Assembly (NCBI GenBank): GCA_020746835.1
Contig: JAGPNK010000037.1
Span: 1-64,000 of the forward strand
Source of the DNA: Stachybotrys elegans
Taxonomy: Eukaryota; Ascomycota; Sordariomycetes; Hypocreales; Stachybotryaceae
Direction of reading: 5' to 3'
Length of the DNA: 64,000 bases
Shown here: piece after piece, positions 24,270 through 35,359 of the stretch
How positions within the stretch are numbered: position 1 is the stretch's first letter
Layout of the letters: each line of letters opens with the position of its first letter
Made by a program: the position numbers and the translations under genes
The notes under the pieces: model-generated
Seen by the model: only the letters and a program-made list of their open reading frames with translations
What the model was told of the DNA's origin: nothing
Databases searched by the model: none

Positions 24270-26073
24270 ATGTCTATACAAGAGTTGCACAGCGAAGATC
24301 TTCACGGGGGTGCGGCAGCTGAAGTCCCGGAAGATGAAAAGACACGGCCAAAGTCTCTCAAGTTTAAGCTTACTGTGTTTTTTCTTTGCACCGTCGCAAT
24401 TGTTGGTGCCATGGACGCCGTTATAGTCGGTGCTTGTCTGGCAGCCATCGCTGCTGACCTTGAGAGCACCAGCATCGAAGCCTTTTGGGTGGGGACATCA
24501 TTCCTCCTCGCACAAACAGTTATGATTCCCATCTATGGTACTGTGAGCGAGATCTTTGGCCGTAAATGGCCCATCCTTATCGCAGTTTCCATCTTCACGT
24601 TTGCCAGTATCCTTTGTGCCACTGCAGAGAATATTGCTTGGTTAATAGCTGCAAGAGTGGTACAGGGTATTGGCGCAGGTGGAATGATCCAGCTCGTGCA
24701 AGTCATTCTCTCGGATATAAGTACGATGAGTGAGCGTGGCTTATACGTGGCCTTGGCCGCTTTGGCATGGGCCTTTGGAACAAACATTGGGTATATATCT
24801 CTACGATGACTGAGTAGCTTTGGGCTAATGATATCAGAATACCGATTGGCGGTGCCATTGCCGAACGCACGACTTGGCGATGGGTCTTTTGGATCAATAT
24901 TCCCATCTGCACCATTGCCATTTTCGGTCTAGCGATTTGTCTGCAATTGCAGCAAGATACCTCCTCTTTTATCAAAAAGCTGCGCAGAATAGACTGGCTT
25001 GGTCTATCGCTCTTTACTGGCGCCACAACCTTGTTTTTGGTTGGATTGACGTCTGGGGGGGTGGCAGCCCCTTGGGATTCTGCCAGGGTACTTGTGCCTT
25101 TGATCATCGGGTTCCTGCTTTATCCCGTCTTCATATACGTTGAATGGCGAGTGTCCCCTGTGCCTATGGTGCCGCTCAGAATCTTCGGCGACCGGGCTGC
25201 TATTACTGGATATGTCACCAGCTTCCTACAAGGACTGATAGTTTGGTGCTTGGCGTACTACTTCATCCTCTTTGTAAGTTACAAAGTCACCCTCAAGTCA
25301 GCATACTAATAGCCCAATCAGTTCCTCGGTGCGCTTCAGCATGGTCTACTGCACTCTTCACTAGAAGTCATGACAACAATGGCTTATATTGCGCCCGCTG
25401 CCATAGTCACCAGCGTGCTTATAAAGCGAACGCAAAGATTCAAGTATTTGATTACGATTGGGTGGGTTTTCTTAGCAGCTGGGCTAGGTTCCAATGTAAG
25501 CACTTTGGATGTTTTCCAAATGACTATCAGTCCTTCGGACGAGATTTGACAAACTACTAGGTTACAATGCGACCGGATAGCAGTCTGGCTGTCATATACG
25601 CTCCTCGATGTTTGGCATCTATTGGGGCCGGAATACTATTTCCAACACCTCTGTTTGCTGTACAAGCCGGACAATTGGGTGACGATGTTGGCATTGCAAC
25701 CAGCATCCAAGTCTTCGCTCGCAGCCTAGGAACAGCTTTCGGTGTCGGTCTCGGAGGTGTCATCTTCCAAAACGAATGGACAATCCACGTGAACGAGGGC
25801 ATCGTGGAACAGAGAATACCTGAGAATCTCATAATTTCGAGCGATCTTGCAGAAATTGGGTATGAGATTATTAGACAGTACCCTGAGTCTGTGCAGGAAG
25901 CATACCGGTGGGTGTATTCTGATAGCCTGGCGACTATATGGTGGGCCATGACAGGCTTGTCTATTGTCGGGTTTCTCATTAGCTTGGTGTGCAAGAATCA
26001 TGAGATTAAGGGTGGGTTGTCAGGAAAGCAGAATTTTAGGAACAGTGAGCCTACAAAAGAACTGAAGGATTGA
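24270..26073 (+). CDS. MFS multidrug efflux transporter, DHA2 (14-helix) type
   Basis: Four exons with introns at 24791-24837, 25274-25321 and 25496-25560 give 547 residues. The first loop motif YGTVSEIFGRKWPI matches the conserved MFS GxLaDrxGrk pattern. RVVQGIGAGGMIQL is the motif-C-like segment typical of antiporters. Length and helix count fit the 14-helix drug:H+ antiporter group, which includes fungal toxin and azole pumps. It lies next to a divergent hydrolase and upstream of the Zn2Cys6 regulator. No PKS or NRPS is adjacent, so its cargo is unknown. Confidence 0.87.
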
Positions 26074-26569
26074 GCAGTCTGGTATAATTGATTTGCTCCC
26101 ATCCAGACTAGCGTAGTGTCGTGTAATTAGATTGAACGGAACGGTGCTCTTGACTCCACTGACTGTAGGAAAAGGATAGTGTCTACGCTGTGTCTCCGAG
26201 TATCGAGATTTTATGGTTGTAGGAGACCGCTCTGACAGATAGGCGCTGGGGATGGTATGTCTCGATGGCTATGCATGCTGATGACAGCTCAATAGGATAG
26301 ATTGTTATCAAGATAGAATCCAACCGGCAATAACAGCATGGTACTTACAGCTGATTTCGGATTACTTTAGTCCCGGATCACGAGTAGATCCGGTCTGGCG
26401 CTTGAAGCACGGGCACTGTGCGTAGAAATGACACTAACTGTGGGCATGGCCCTTCACGTCTTTATAGCATTTTTGCTCCCTAGAACGTCATTGACGTTAC
26501 GTGTACATCAATCGCTGCCATCCCCAAGGCCGCAAATGGACTGGGAGCCGAGACGAGGCGCGCTTGGCC
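26074..26569. promoter_or_regulatory. Upstream region of the Zn2Cys6 gene
   Basis: 496 bases without a gene. CGCTTGAA occurs at 26399-26406, about 165 bases before the regulator's start codon. It is identical to the first unit of the tandem array at 30865-30896. One exact match of this size could be chance. Confidence 0.4.
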
Positions 26570-28440
26570 ATGTCATCGACTGACACTGCGGCTACTTCCG
26601 GGCCGCGCCCGAAGCAGAGACGCATCACTCGCGCATGCGACTACTGCCACAGTCGAAGCATACGATGCCAACCCACCGTTGGCGGCGGCGAAGGCTGTCA
26701 GAATTGCAAAGACTTTATGCAGCCATGCACATATCGACGAAGACCGCGCCGTAGAGGCGTTGCTCCTCGGAAAGTACGCCAAGAGGAGCAGCTCCGCGTA
26801 CATCCGCCACCCGTCGAGCCATCCACGCTGCCACAGCACAGCCCATGCGAGGCTTCTGTCGCAGTGTTGCCGAGGCAGTCGTGGAGGGCACCGTATGTCG
26901 CCAGCCAGGCTGCTATAATGGATCTCGTCGAGGTCTACTTTGAGATTGTCTACCCCATCTTCCCTCTTTTCCACCAACCTTCCTTCATCCGCCGCATCTC
27001 GCGCGCCGAGTATACCACAAGCAAATCCATATTTGCCACTACCATGGCTGTGTGCGCGCTCGTTAGGAGTCGAGTACGCGACGGGTCCGTGACAAACCCG
27101 CATTGGGACCTGCAGTCGCTCCAAGAAGTGCCTCCGGATGCCTTCTACCGGGCAGCCGAAGCACAACTGGAACACGGGAATACCCCCCAGGCTCCTAACC
27201 TCGACATCCTCCGTGCTCACGCCATCTTGGCCATCACAAGCATTCAAAATGGTAGAGTACGCGACATGCAGCAGCACATGGGCATGTATCACACACTCGT
27301 TGCCATCGAAGGCTTGCACGATGAATCCAACTGGCCGCCCGACATGGGCATCATAGAGCGCGAGGAGAGAAGAAGATTGGTGAGTAATCATTGCATTCAA
27401 CCTCATTCCCAATGTCAGGCTCATTGTTTCTCTAGTTCTGGTCTATCTACACGCTTGACGTGTACACGGCCGTTGTGTGGGGAGGCGTTGTGCGGTCACG
27501 GGAGCAGCTCTCTAATGTCGCGTATCCAACCGAGGTCGATGATGAGCTCATCGACGACACAAGCATCTCGACTTCGTCCCCAGCACTATCCAGCGGCATC
27601 AGCCCGTCCCAAGATCTTCAGCCCAGGGTACACTCGGACTGCTGGCTCTCCGGATGGAACTTTATCACAGATCTCTACAGAGTGTTGGAGCACGCACTTG
27701 TCCGCTTTCGCCGCCACCGGAAACGCGGCCGACAAAGATCGTTACACGACATTTTTGGAGATCAGTCCTCTGTGACGGAGACGTCCGTTCGCGAGGGCGT
27801 CATGGAAATGTACTTGAAGCTGCCTCGATGCTTCAAAGAAACGCCACCAATGACATACAATGTAAAGCAAGACCGCTTTGGCTTTCAAGCAGCCAATATC
27901 GCGGCTAGTCTTCAGCTTGTTCGAATTGTCCTATTTACTGCTGGTGGGGCAAGTATTGAGGAGCGTTGCCAGATTGCGAGTGAGGTCGTCCACTCATTCC
28001 TATTGATACCCGTGGCTTACCTGCTTGCCATCGGCGCACCGCTGCTCCATCACCTCGGTAGTATCGGGGCAATCCTGGGTTCCGTCTTCGAAGAGCCCCT
28101 GAGTGAGGCAGACTACACTCGTGTACGATCCATCATGCTCTCCATGGCGCAGCTCGTCGAGAATCTGGAAGTAATTAATCAGTCGGAGAGTGCCAGCCAA
28201 AAACTTCGCACCCAGATCAGTCGGATTGACGAGTATATGGACAGCCAGAGGGGAGACAACACCTTCATGGGGACAGTAACAGACACGGCAGCGGCAGGTA
28301 CCTGTCTAACCGTTGCTGACGATACAACAGGATCTGCCGCTTTCCACCAGGACGCAGAGGGCAGCAGAGACTGGCTATTTCAAGTCCCTCAAGATCTCTT
28401 GGATGAGCTTTCTAGACATCTTGAGTTTGGTCAATCATGA
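26570..28440 (+). CDS. Zn2Cys6 fungal-specific transcription factor
   Basis: Two exons (intron 27380-27435) give 604 residues. I start at the ATG at 26570, followed by a short tail and then the zinc cluster, rather than at a further upstream in-frame ATG (26501) that would add 23 unremarkable residues. The cluster reads CX2CX6CX9CX2CX6C with basic arms (RPKQRRITRACDYC, YRRRPRRRG). The middle contains the fungal-specific regulatory domain: VEVYFEIVYPIFPLFHQPSF, then EERRRLFWSIYTLD across the intron. It is a nuclear DNA-binding regulator. It converges on the sugar transporter at 28723 and is the closest regulator to the transporter/kinase pair, so local control is plausible but not shown. Confidence 0.88.
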
Positions 28441-28722
28441 GTTGCACAGCGAGAATCGACTGCTGATCAGGGAGTGCCATTCTGAATACTCCGCCCGAAT
28501 CGCTTTGAGGAGCTTCGAAATGTTTTGGTATTACTGTACACTGCTCCAAGCTTCCATCAATATTGGCCTTGTGGTATCAATCTTGTTGTCTTTTTATCCA
28601 TATGTTATTGCTTCTGCTGTCAGAGGGCCCTCCTTGCTCTCTCGCAATACTCAACCTGTATAGTGTATCCGCTGAATTGTAGCCCCCCCTTCCACTTCTT
28701 CCCTACGTATGCCTCCAGAATA

Positions 28723-30584
28723 TCACGTCGAAGTGTGCACAGTCTCAATCACGCCTTCTTCCACATATGCCTTCTCCGGACTGTTGGTGTCTGGTAAATA
28801 GCCAGCGACCTCATCCAGCAAGCGCCGGGCGGCGACCGCGACGTTGCCTCCCGCTTCAGTTACCCGACGATCATACTCGGCCATATTCTTGCTCACGAGA
28901 AGACTATCGCTCGTGAAAAGCAAGTTGACCTCTTCTAGCGTGCGATTGGCGACCTCTGGATAAAATAGGTAAATAATAGGCATCGCCACAAAGTTCAGAG
29001 CCCCGTATAAGATGTACGTTGCCCAGCCGAGCTTGTCGAGCAAGATGGGCGTGGTGAAGGTCGTGAGGCCGCAGCCACAGGCCCACCCAAAGATGGTGAA
29101 ACTGTATCCCTTGGCTCTGATCTCTTGGGGCCAGATCTCGGTTCCGTAAATCCAGGATGGGACGATGTTAAACATAGCGAAGAACCTAGAAGAGGTCAGC
29201 GGAATGCCAGCAGGTTTTGAAGGACTGTTCTTACCAGACGTAAACAAAGACGAGGGATGCTGCTGCAGTACCCAGGCGTGTTGAGAGGACATCATCGGTT
29301 CCCACAGCATCCTGGGATGTCTTGATTAAAGCAGCAACCAAGAACAACGATATGCCCTGGATGAGAAAAGAAATCAAGAGTGATTTGACACGACCAATAC
29401 GGTCGATGACAAGGGAGGCTGCAGCCGTACCAGGGACGCCTAGTGTGTTGACCAGCCCAGCGAGCCATAAAGATTTGTACGAGTCAAATCCAGCCAAGGT
29501 GAAAAGAGTCCCTGACCAAGTCACAATAGCCACAATACCGGTCCATTGTTGGATCCACTGTAGCGCAAACCCCATCACGGCTCGTCGCCCGAGGTGAAGC
29601 TGTCCCGAATGGCGACCAGCGAGGAAAATGTTGAGCAGGTTGTTGCGCTTGTGGTGCGTGGCTTCCACGATGGCGTCCAGCTGCTCAACCTCCTCAATAA
29701 TCTTGACATCATCGGGACGTAAGTCCCCACGAAGTTTGCAGAGGATATCAATGGCCTCGCTCCGCTTACCATTCGCAATGAGCCACCTGTCAAAAAGATC
29801 AGCATGCCTTCAAGTCCGGCTGGAAGCCTTGTGCTATTCCTCATACCTCGGCGACTCGGGCAAAAATGGAAGGGCGGCGCAGACGACAAGGAGGGGTATA
29901 ATCATCCAAGCCAGAGGGAATCTCCAACGAAACTCCACAGCGGTATCGCGGATGCCGAAATTGATCCAGTATGCGATAACAATACCTAGGTAGTTGGCAA
30001 CGAAGACGAGTGAAAAGCTAGACCCACGATCATGAGCCTCGGATAGCTCACTGACCCAGGGAGGGATGATGGCGTTAATGAAGCCAATGCCCAGGCCGGA
30101 GATGACCCTGGCGCATATGAACATGGTGCTGTTTTGGCTGCCCGCCATGAGTGCTGCGCCGCAGATAGCAAAAATGTTGCCAACGAAAACGCCTCGCTTG
30201 CGACCGAGCTTGTCGCCTACCCAACCTGTATTCGTTCGTGAGACTTGCACTCCTCGACGTTGAGATGCAGAAACCTACCACCAAGGAAGCATCCCCACAT
30301 TCCACCGAAGTAATATGCAGCAGCCAAACCGCCCTGCTTGGTAGAGTCTGTGACGGCACCGTCCGAACCAATACCAGCCATGTCTATGAAGCCCGGGGTG
30401 CCGCTCACGGTTCCCATGATTCCTTGATTGTATCCTGAAGGATAAGGTTAGTCTTGGCCCCGGCCCATGTAGCGCGTCACTTGCCTTCAAAGACGAGGGC
30501 GGTTGCGGCGACGAGGTTGACAAGGAAAAGCACTGCCTTTCCCGGCATATGGCGCCATGTCTGCGGCCACTGCATTTTCGTCAT
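28723..30584 (-). CDS. MFS sugar transporter (hexose-transporter family)
   Basis: Multi-exon gene read from 30584 (MTKMQWPQTW). It contains YNQGIMGTV in the first helix region, GDKLGRKRGVFVG as the loop motif, WRFPLAWMI, LPESPRW and GRVKSLL. Its end carries FYPEVANRTLEEVNLLF, which corresponds to the PETKGxxLEE signature. About 530 residues. These are the hallmarks of the sugar porter family, which moves hexoses, disaccharides or related sugars across the plasma membrane, usually with protons. It is divergent from the levoglucosan kinase gene across 588 bases. A role in importing that kinase's substrate is a reasonable inference. Confidence 0.87.
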
Positions 30585-31172
30585 GGTGCAATATGATGGG
30601 TTGGACTGCGATTTGGGTGACGATCCTGATGTGCGATATCTGGTGCAGAGTTTTCGACCGACCAGGTGCCGCCGCAACCTTTATAGCTCGCCAAACATGG
30701 GGTTGAACAAGAGGACGAGCCATTTACCCCAGCCGCTCGGAAGTCGTCTGAAGTAGCCGATGAGAAACCTGGAGCAGCCCCCAGGGCATGGTAACTGAAC
30801 TCCACGCTAAGGTGATTTAATCTGGGGTAATGCATGACGCTGGGGTGAAAGATTTGCTACGTCTCGCTTGAACGCTTAAACGCTTAAACCCTTGAAAGCT
30901 AAACTAGTGTATAGCCAATGAGCAAACTGCATTATCTCTTCTCTGGAAAGTTTTTGGGTGGCAAGCTAGTAGCAAGGTAATTAACCGTTTAAGCGCTCTA
31001 GCTCGGCTCAGGCCTCGAGGTCCAAGTGCACGAGGCTCTCCGTTCTGTGGTGTCCCTGCTGGGATTGCTTACAACATTCTTCGATCAAGAGCTGACATAA
31101 ATAGATCTGGGTGACTCCTGATCTACCACCATCTACCTTCAAATTGTCAAACAACAGCATCCTCTTCACATC
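30585..31172. promoter_or_regulatory. Divergent promoter, transporter/levoglucosan kinase
   Basis: 588 bases between two start codons. Near its centre lies the four-unit 8-bp array (30865-30896), and about 90 bases further an inverted copy of the unit, TTTAAGCG, at 30988-30995. The position suits an operator serving both genes. Confidence 0.55.
30865..30896 (+). repeat. Four tandem 8-bp repeats
   Basis: The sequence reads as CGCTTGAA, CGCTTAAA, CGCTTAAA, CCCTTGAA with no spacer. An inverted unit follows at 30988-30995. It lies about 280 bases from each of the two divergent start codons. It may be a binding array for a local regulator. The unit does not contain the CGG triplet usual for Zn2Cys6 proteins. 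Confidence 0.75.
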
Positions 31173-32510
31173 ATGGGCTTGATAAACGGTATCCTCAGCT
31201 CCTCCCGGCAAGATGTCCTGGACCTCACGGTTCTCGGGCTCAACTCGGGCACTTCGATGGATGGTATCGACTGCGCCCTCTGCAGGTTCCGGCAAGAGTC
31301 TCCAGACTCACCAATGCACTTTGAGCTTCTTCAGTACGATGAGGTTCCTCTTGAACCAGTCATCAAGAAACGGGTCATGAACATGATTCTGCACAACAAG
31401 ACGACACCCGAGGAACTTTCCGAGGTGAACGTGCTATTGGGAGAGACGTTTGCGGACGCTGTCAAAACATTCTCTGAAAAGCACAATATACCTCTCTCAT
31501 CAATCGATGTCATCGGCTCGCATGGTCAGACCATTTGGCTCCTGAGCATGCCAGAGAAAGGGCAGACAAGGTCAGCCTTGACGATGGCTGAGGGTTCTTT
31601 CTTGGCATCCCGTACTGGAATCACGACTGTGACAGATTTTCGAGTGTCGGATCAAGCAGCTGGGCGGCAGGGTGCTCCGCTTATTGCCTTCTTCGACAGT
31701 CTGGTGCTACATCATCCCACCAAGCTCAGGGCATGCCAGAACATCGGCGGCATCGCCAACGTGTGCTTCATACCCCCAGATTGCGATGGCAAGCTGAATC
31801 TGGAGTTCTTTGACTTCGACACCGGACCTGGCAACGTCTTCATTGATGCTGCGGTGAGGCACTTTACCAATGGCGAGAGAGAGTATGACAAGGATGGGGA
31901 GATGGGCAAGGCTGGAAAGGTGGACGAGGAAATGGTGGATGAATTCCTGACAACTCATCCTTACTTCTCTCTGGAGCCGCCCAAGACAACCGGCCGCGAG
32001 GTATTTCGTGACACAATAGCCCACGAACTGATCACCAAGGCTACTGCAAAGGGACTCTCGCCCAACGACATTGTCGCCACCATCACACGCATCACAGCCA
32101 AGGCTATCGTCGACCATTACAAGCGCTACATGCCCACACAATACGGACCCCTCGCCGAGATTTACATGTGTGGCGGCGGCGCAAAGAACCCCAACATCAC
32201 GTCGTACTTGCAGGCCGCGTTCCCCGAAACAAAGATTGTCATGCTCGACGAGGCGGGCATCCCGGCAGACGCCAAGGAGGCCATCACATTTGCCTGGCAG
32301 GGCATGGAGGCCATTGTTGGACGCAGCATCCCCGTCCCGGACAAGGTGGAGACGAGAAGAAACTACGTGCTTGGCAAGGTAAGCCCAGGCAAGAATTATA
32401 GGAAAGTAATGAGGATGGGTATGGACTTTGGAAAGGGCAGGGACGACCTAGAGCCGGTGCGGGAGATGGTAAACTTCATCAAGGGAAAAGCTTTTAATAA
32501 CAAGACTTAA
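31173..32510 (+). CDS. Levoglucosan kinase (AnmK family)
   Basis: Single exon, 445 residues. The phosphate-binding segment [12 protein letters not shown] is at residues 22-33, SHGQTIW near 115, the [16 protein letters not shown] segment follows, and FDFDTGPGN is near 212. These are hallmarks of the anhydro-N-acetylmuramic acid kinase fold. Fungi lack peptidoglycan. The characterised fungal member of this family is levoglucosan kinase of Lipomyces starkeyi (439 residues). It hydrolyses the 1,6-anhydro bridge and phosphorylates in one step to give glucose-6-phosphate, using ATP. Length and motif spacing agree with that enzyme. The divergent sugar transporter supports uptake and use of an anhydrosugar. 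The intronless structure may reflect an ancient bacterial origin of the family. Confidence 0.85.
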   Translation: MGLINGILSSSRQDVLDLTVLGLNSGTSMDGIDCALCRFRQESPDSPMHFELLQYDEVPLEPVIKKRVMNMILHNKTTPEELSEVNVLLGETFADAVKTFSEKHNIPLSSIDVIGSHGQTIWLLSMPEKGQTRSALTMAEGSFLASRTGITTVTDFRVSDQAAGRQGAPLIAFFDSLVLHHPTKLRACQNIGGIANVCFIPPDCDGKLNLEFFDFDTGPGNVFIDAAVRHFTNGEREYDKDGEMGKAGKVDEEMVDEFLTTHPYFSLEPPKTTGREVFRDTIAHELITKATAKGLSPNDIVATITRITAKAIVDHYKRYMPTQYGPLAEIYMCGGGAKNPNITSYLQAAFPETKIVMLDEAGIPADAKEAITFAWQGMEAIVGRSIPVPDKVETRRNYVLGKVSPGKNYRKVMRMGMDFGKGRDDLEPVREMVNFIKGKAFNNKT

Positions 32511-32609
32511 GTCAAGGTTAACAAATAAGTAACCTTATCTCAGCATCACTATCTAATGCTTCCCTTGCACTATTCGCGGCTCGTTGACGAACTATTTCTC
32601 TGACTAAAG

Positions 32610-34886
32610 TTAACGCAATTCAAAGGTACTTGTTTTAAGTTTTGCAAACCAATCCAGCTCCTCAGTGAGTCTCTCTTTCCAGTCGCTCTCATTATCACTG
32701 TCACTATCCGCGTCATATATGTTGTCTTCTCTGGGGGTGTCACTTTGACGCACAGTGAGGAAACTTCCCAGTCGTGTGTAGACAAACAACTCCCCAAACT
32801 CCGAAGGTTGAAAACCGAACCAGCGCAAGAGGATTCCTCCGCTCATCAAGGAGCTATCCTTTTGTTGACATATGGTCTCAAGCGCCATCAACTCTCCCTC
32901 CCCTTCATTTCCGTTGAGAATGTCTTCCGGTATACTGAAGCCTGGGTAGAGATCAATACCGGGACTGCAACGGGTCGGGTTATCTGGGTCCCATAACTGC
33001 ATTTCGTAATCACAATCAGCAACCGCGACCCGGTCATGGTAGCGCTCTGAGATAGGGCGTACTCTTGCGTGGGAGAGTTTCCCTTCTAGACGCAGTACTG
33101 CTGACCCTTCTTGGACCGCGCCGCAAGGAGCCGATGCCGTCACTAAGTTTGCTGAATAAGAGAGCAACCGAATTTTTATGTCTCCTGGAGACCATAGCAT
33201 GTTGGTCAGGATGGGAAAATTAATTGGGCAGTTCACTGAGAGCCACGACCACGAGGGCCCTTGGGAAAATGCAGGGACAGGTGGTATCTCGCTGCGTTCA
33301 ACAGTCCATAACAGTTGCCAATGGAGATATGACTTCCACAGTCCAGCCAAGTACTGGTCACCAGATGCAGCTCCTAATCGCTGGGCGATGCCTGACAGGA
33401 TCCACGGACGGTCCGTGGCCAATGTCAGCTTGCGCTCTGTGCATGCTTGAACCAGGTGCGCCCATAACGCTCCATCAAGATCATTGACGGTGCCCATTTC
33501 AGGCTTGTAGCGCAACAGCCAGTTTATGGAAAGGTTTTGGACCGAGTGCGGACTATATTCCGCCTCCTCCTGCCACCCATCCGTAACGCCGTGCCAGTCG
33601 TCGTCCTGCTCGCAGGTCCAGCGGGTTTGTAGTGTTCCAAACTCGACAATCCTTCGTGACAGGATCTTCTCCTGGAAAGTCCAAGCGCGAGATTCGATGG
33701 GCTCCCAGTCAATTTGGAGGTCAATAAGACTGATTTCCCCCGTAGTGCCCACGGACGACTTGAATGGTAGGGTGAATGCCGCGCGACTTTGCACGTCTGG
33801 GACTCGAGGGGAGAGAAAGCCATCTATCGCAGCGCTTGCTCGCGAAGCAACGATTGTAATAGATGCGAGGCCATAAATGGTGGGCATTTTAGAAATCTCG
33901 CTAATCTTATCGGCTTCACTGTCCTGTAGGATGCACAGTGCATCAACCCACAGGTATTGATACCCAAGCTTCATGCATACTGTTATGGCATCTTGGATTG
34001 TAGCGGGAAGTATGTTGTAGTCGATGGATCGATAGAACTGTGCAACTGTCATGGACGTGCACACAACCGGCTGATCCGCCCCCCAGCAGTAACTGAGTGC
34101 AACATACGGGGGCGTATCCTTCATGGTATCAGTAGCCACCAGTTGTAGGCGGTACTCGTCATTGAAGTAGTCCACGTGAATGAGTCTTGACGGCCTCGCC
34201 TCACATCCCGATTCAGGAAACTCCCCGCAGGAGGGATGCTCCTTTATGCATTCTTCAAGCCAGCTGCGAAGTTGCGGAAGACAAGCGATTGGGTCGGACT
34301 CGATCGGACGCTTCGAAATGTGACTAGCGACAGGATTGTCCGATGGCGTGAAGCATTCCAGGCCCTTGGCAGTCCGGCATCGAAGCGAGCCCGTTCTTGG
34401 GTCCGACAAGCTGAAGCATCTGATACGGAGAGGGTCCGTCGTTGAACCACCATATCTCGGGGATCGGAGAAAGATCGCAGTCGCAAGGATCAGTTCGTCT
34501 GAAGCATCCCCGCACTCCATCGCTGCCTCTCGCAAAGATTGTCGTTGGTAAGTTGCCTGGGACTCCAGAGATGAGAGAAAAGCTTCTGCCGTTTCAGAGT
34601 CTGGAAAGGCGGCATCACCTTGGAGTAAAGAGTCAGCATTTGTGACTTGGGGTCTCACAACTGCTTTGCAAGCCAAGATCCATTGGCAAAGTTTGCAATC
34701 CCGGACCGCTCCATCTTTGAGGTCACGAAAACTGAATGCGAGCCCACCACTACCCGATGCAGCTTGACCAGGACCAAGAACTAGCTTCTGGCAGATGCTG
34801 CATGAATGGGTCTCAAATTGCACCGGAGCCATGGCCACAGCGTGGTTTTGTGGCACACCGAAACTCGTAGTGTTGGGGAAAATCAC
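32610..34886 (-). CDS. HET-domain protein
   Basis: Single exon, 758 residues. An N-terminal cysteine-containing region (CSICQKL, DCKLCQWI) precedes the HET domain, with PSRLIHVD, YVALSYCWG, YLWVDALCILQD and YGLASITIVAS in the standard order. SRAWTFQEKILSRR closes the domain. HET domains mediate nonself recognition and cell death when incompatible strains fuse. Most genomic copies have no known partner. It converges on levoglucosan kinase with 99 bases between. The C-terminal third is acidic and unassigned. Confidence 0.88.
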   Translation of the reverse strand: MIFPNTTSFGVPQNHAVAMAPVQFETHSCSICQKLVLGPGQAASGSGGLAFSFRDLKDGAVRDCKLCQWILACKAVVRPQVTNADSLLQGDAAFPDSETAEAFLSSLESQATYQRQSLREAAMECGDASDELILATAIFLRSPRYGGSTTDPLRIRCFSLSDPRTGSLRCRTAKGLECFTPSDNPVASHISKRPIESDPIACLPQLRSWLEECIKEHPSCGEFPESGCEARPSRLIHVDYFNDEYRLQLVATDTMKDTPPYVALSYCWGADQPVVCTSMTVAQFYRSIDYNILPATIQDAITVCMKLGYQYLWVDALCILQDSEADKISEISKMPTIYGLASITIVASRASAAIDGFLSPRVPDVQSRAAFTLPFKSSVGTTGEISLIDLQIDWEPIESRAWTFQEKILSRRIVEFGTLQTRWTCEQDDDWHGVTDGWQEEAEYSPHSVQNLSINWLLRYKPEMGTVNDLDGALWAHLVQACTERKLTLATDRPWILSGIAQRLGAASGDQYLAGLWKSYLHWQLLWTVERSEIPPVPAFSQGPSWSWLSVNCPINFPILTNMLWSPGDIKIRLLSYSANLVTASAPCGAVQEGSAVLRLEGKLSHARVRPISERYHDRVAVADCDYEMQLWDPDNPTRCSPGIDLYPGFSIPEDILNGNEGEGELMALETICQQKDSSLMSGGILLRWFGFQPSEFGELFVYTRLGSFLTVRQSDTPREDNIYDADSDSDNESDWKERLTEELDWFAKLKTSTFELR

Positions 34887-35359
34887 TCCCCCATTACGAT
34901 TAAGGTTAGATAATGGGAGTCACGTGGAGAGAGAATATGCCCAGAACTGAGCTGATGAAAGACACGGTTTGCTGGTGCTGTTGCATTTCACGGCCTCGGC
35001 CTTGCGGCGGTCATATTGAGAATGGATCATTGTGATTTCACTATTGATATATTTTCGGGTTTTCCTTTATTGATTCTGATTAATTCTTCTAAGAAAACTA
35101 CTTGACATGGCTCCTGTTTCGACAGCTTCGACAAGCAAGTTGTCTTTTCGCCCCCACCCGGTGGTCCTCCGCATTCTATTCCTCTTCCGTCCAATCAACA
35201 GTGTTAACAAGGTCGGTGAGGAGCTCGGTTGTTAGGTGTAATGACCGACTCGGCAAGCTGCCACGCGGAGAGTATCCCGACACATGGCCCATCTCCTTGG
35301 TGGTTGTTCTTACATAACAAAAGGAAATCAAGATTAACTCGCTCTAACGCACATGGTAT
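34887..35359. other. Gene-free spacer
   Basis: 473 bases between the HET gene start and the acyltransferase stop. I see no gene and no distinct element. Confidence 0.5.

Noticed and set aside
31173..32510. Bacterial contamination as explanation of the AnmK-type gene
   Set aside because: It is embedded between intron-containing fungal genes, and the family has a characterised fungal member, levoglucosan kinase, of the same length.
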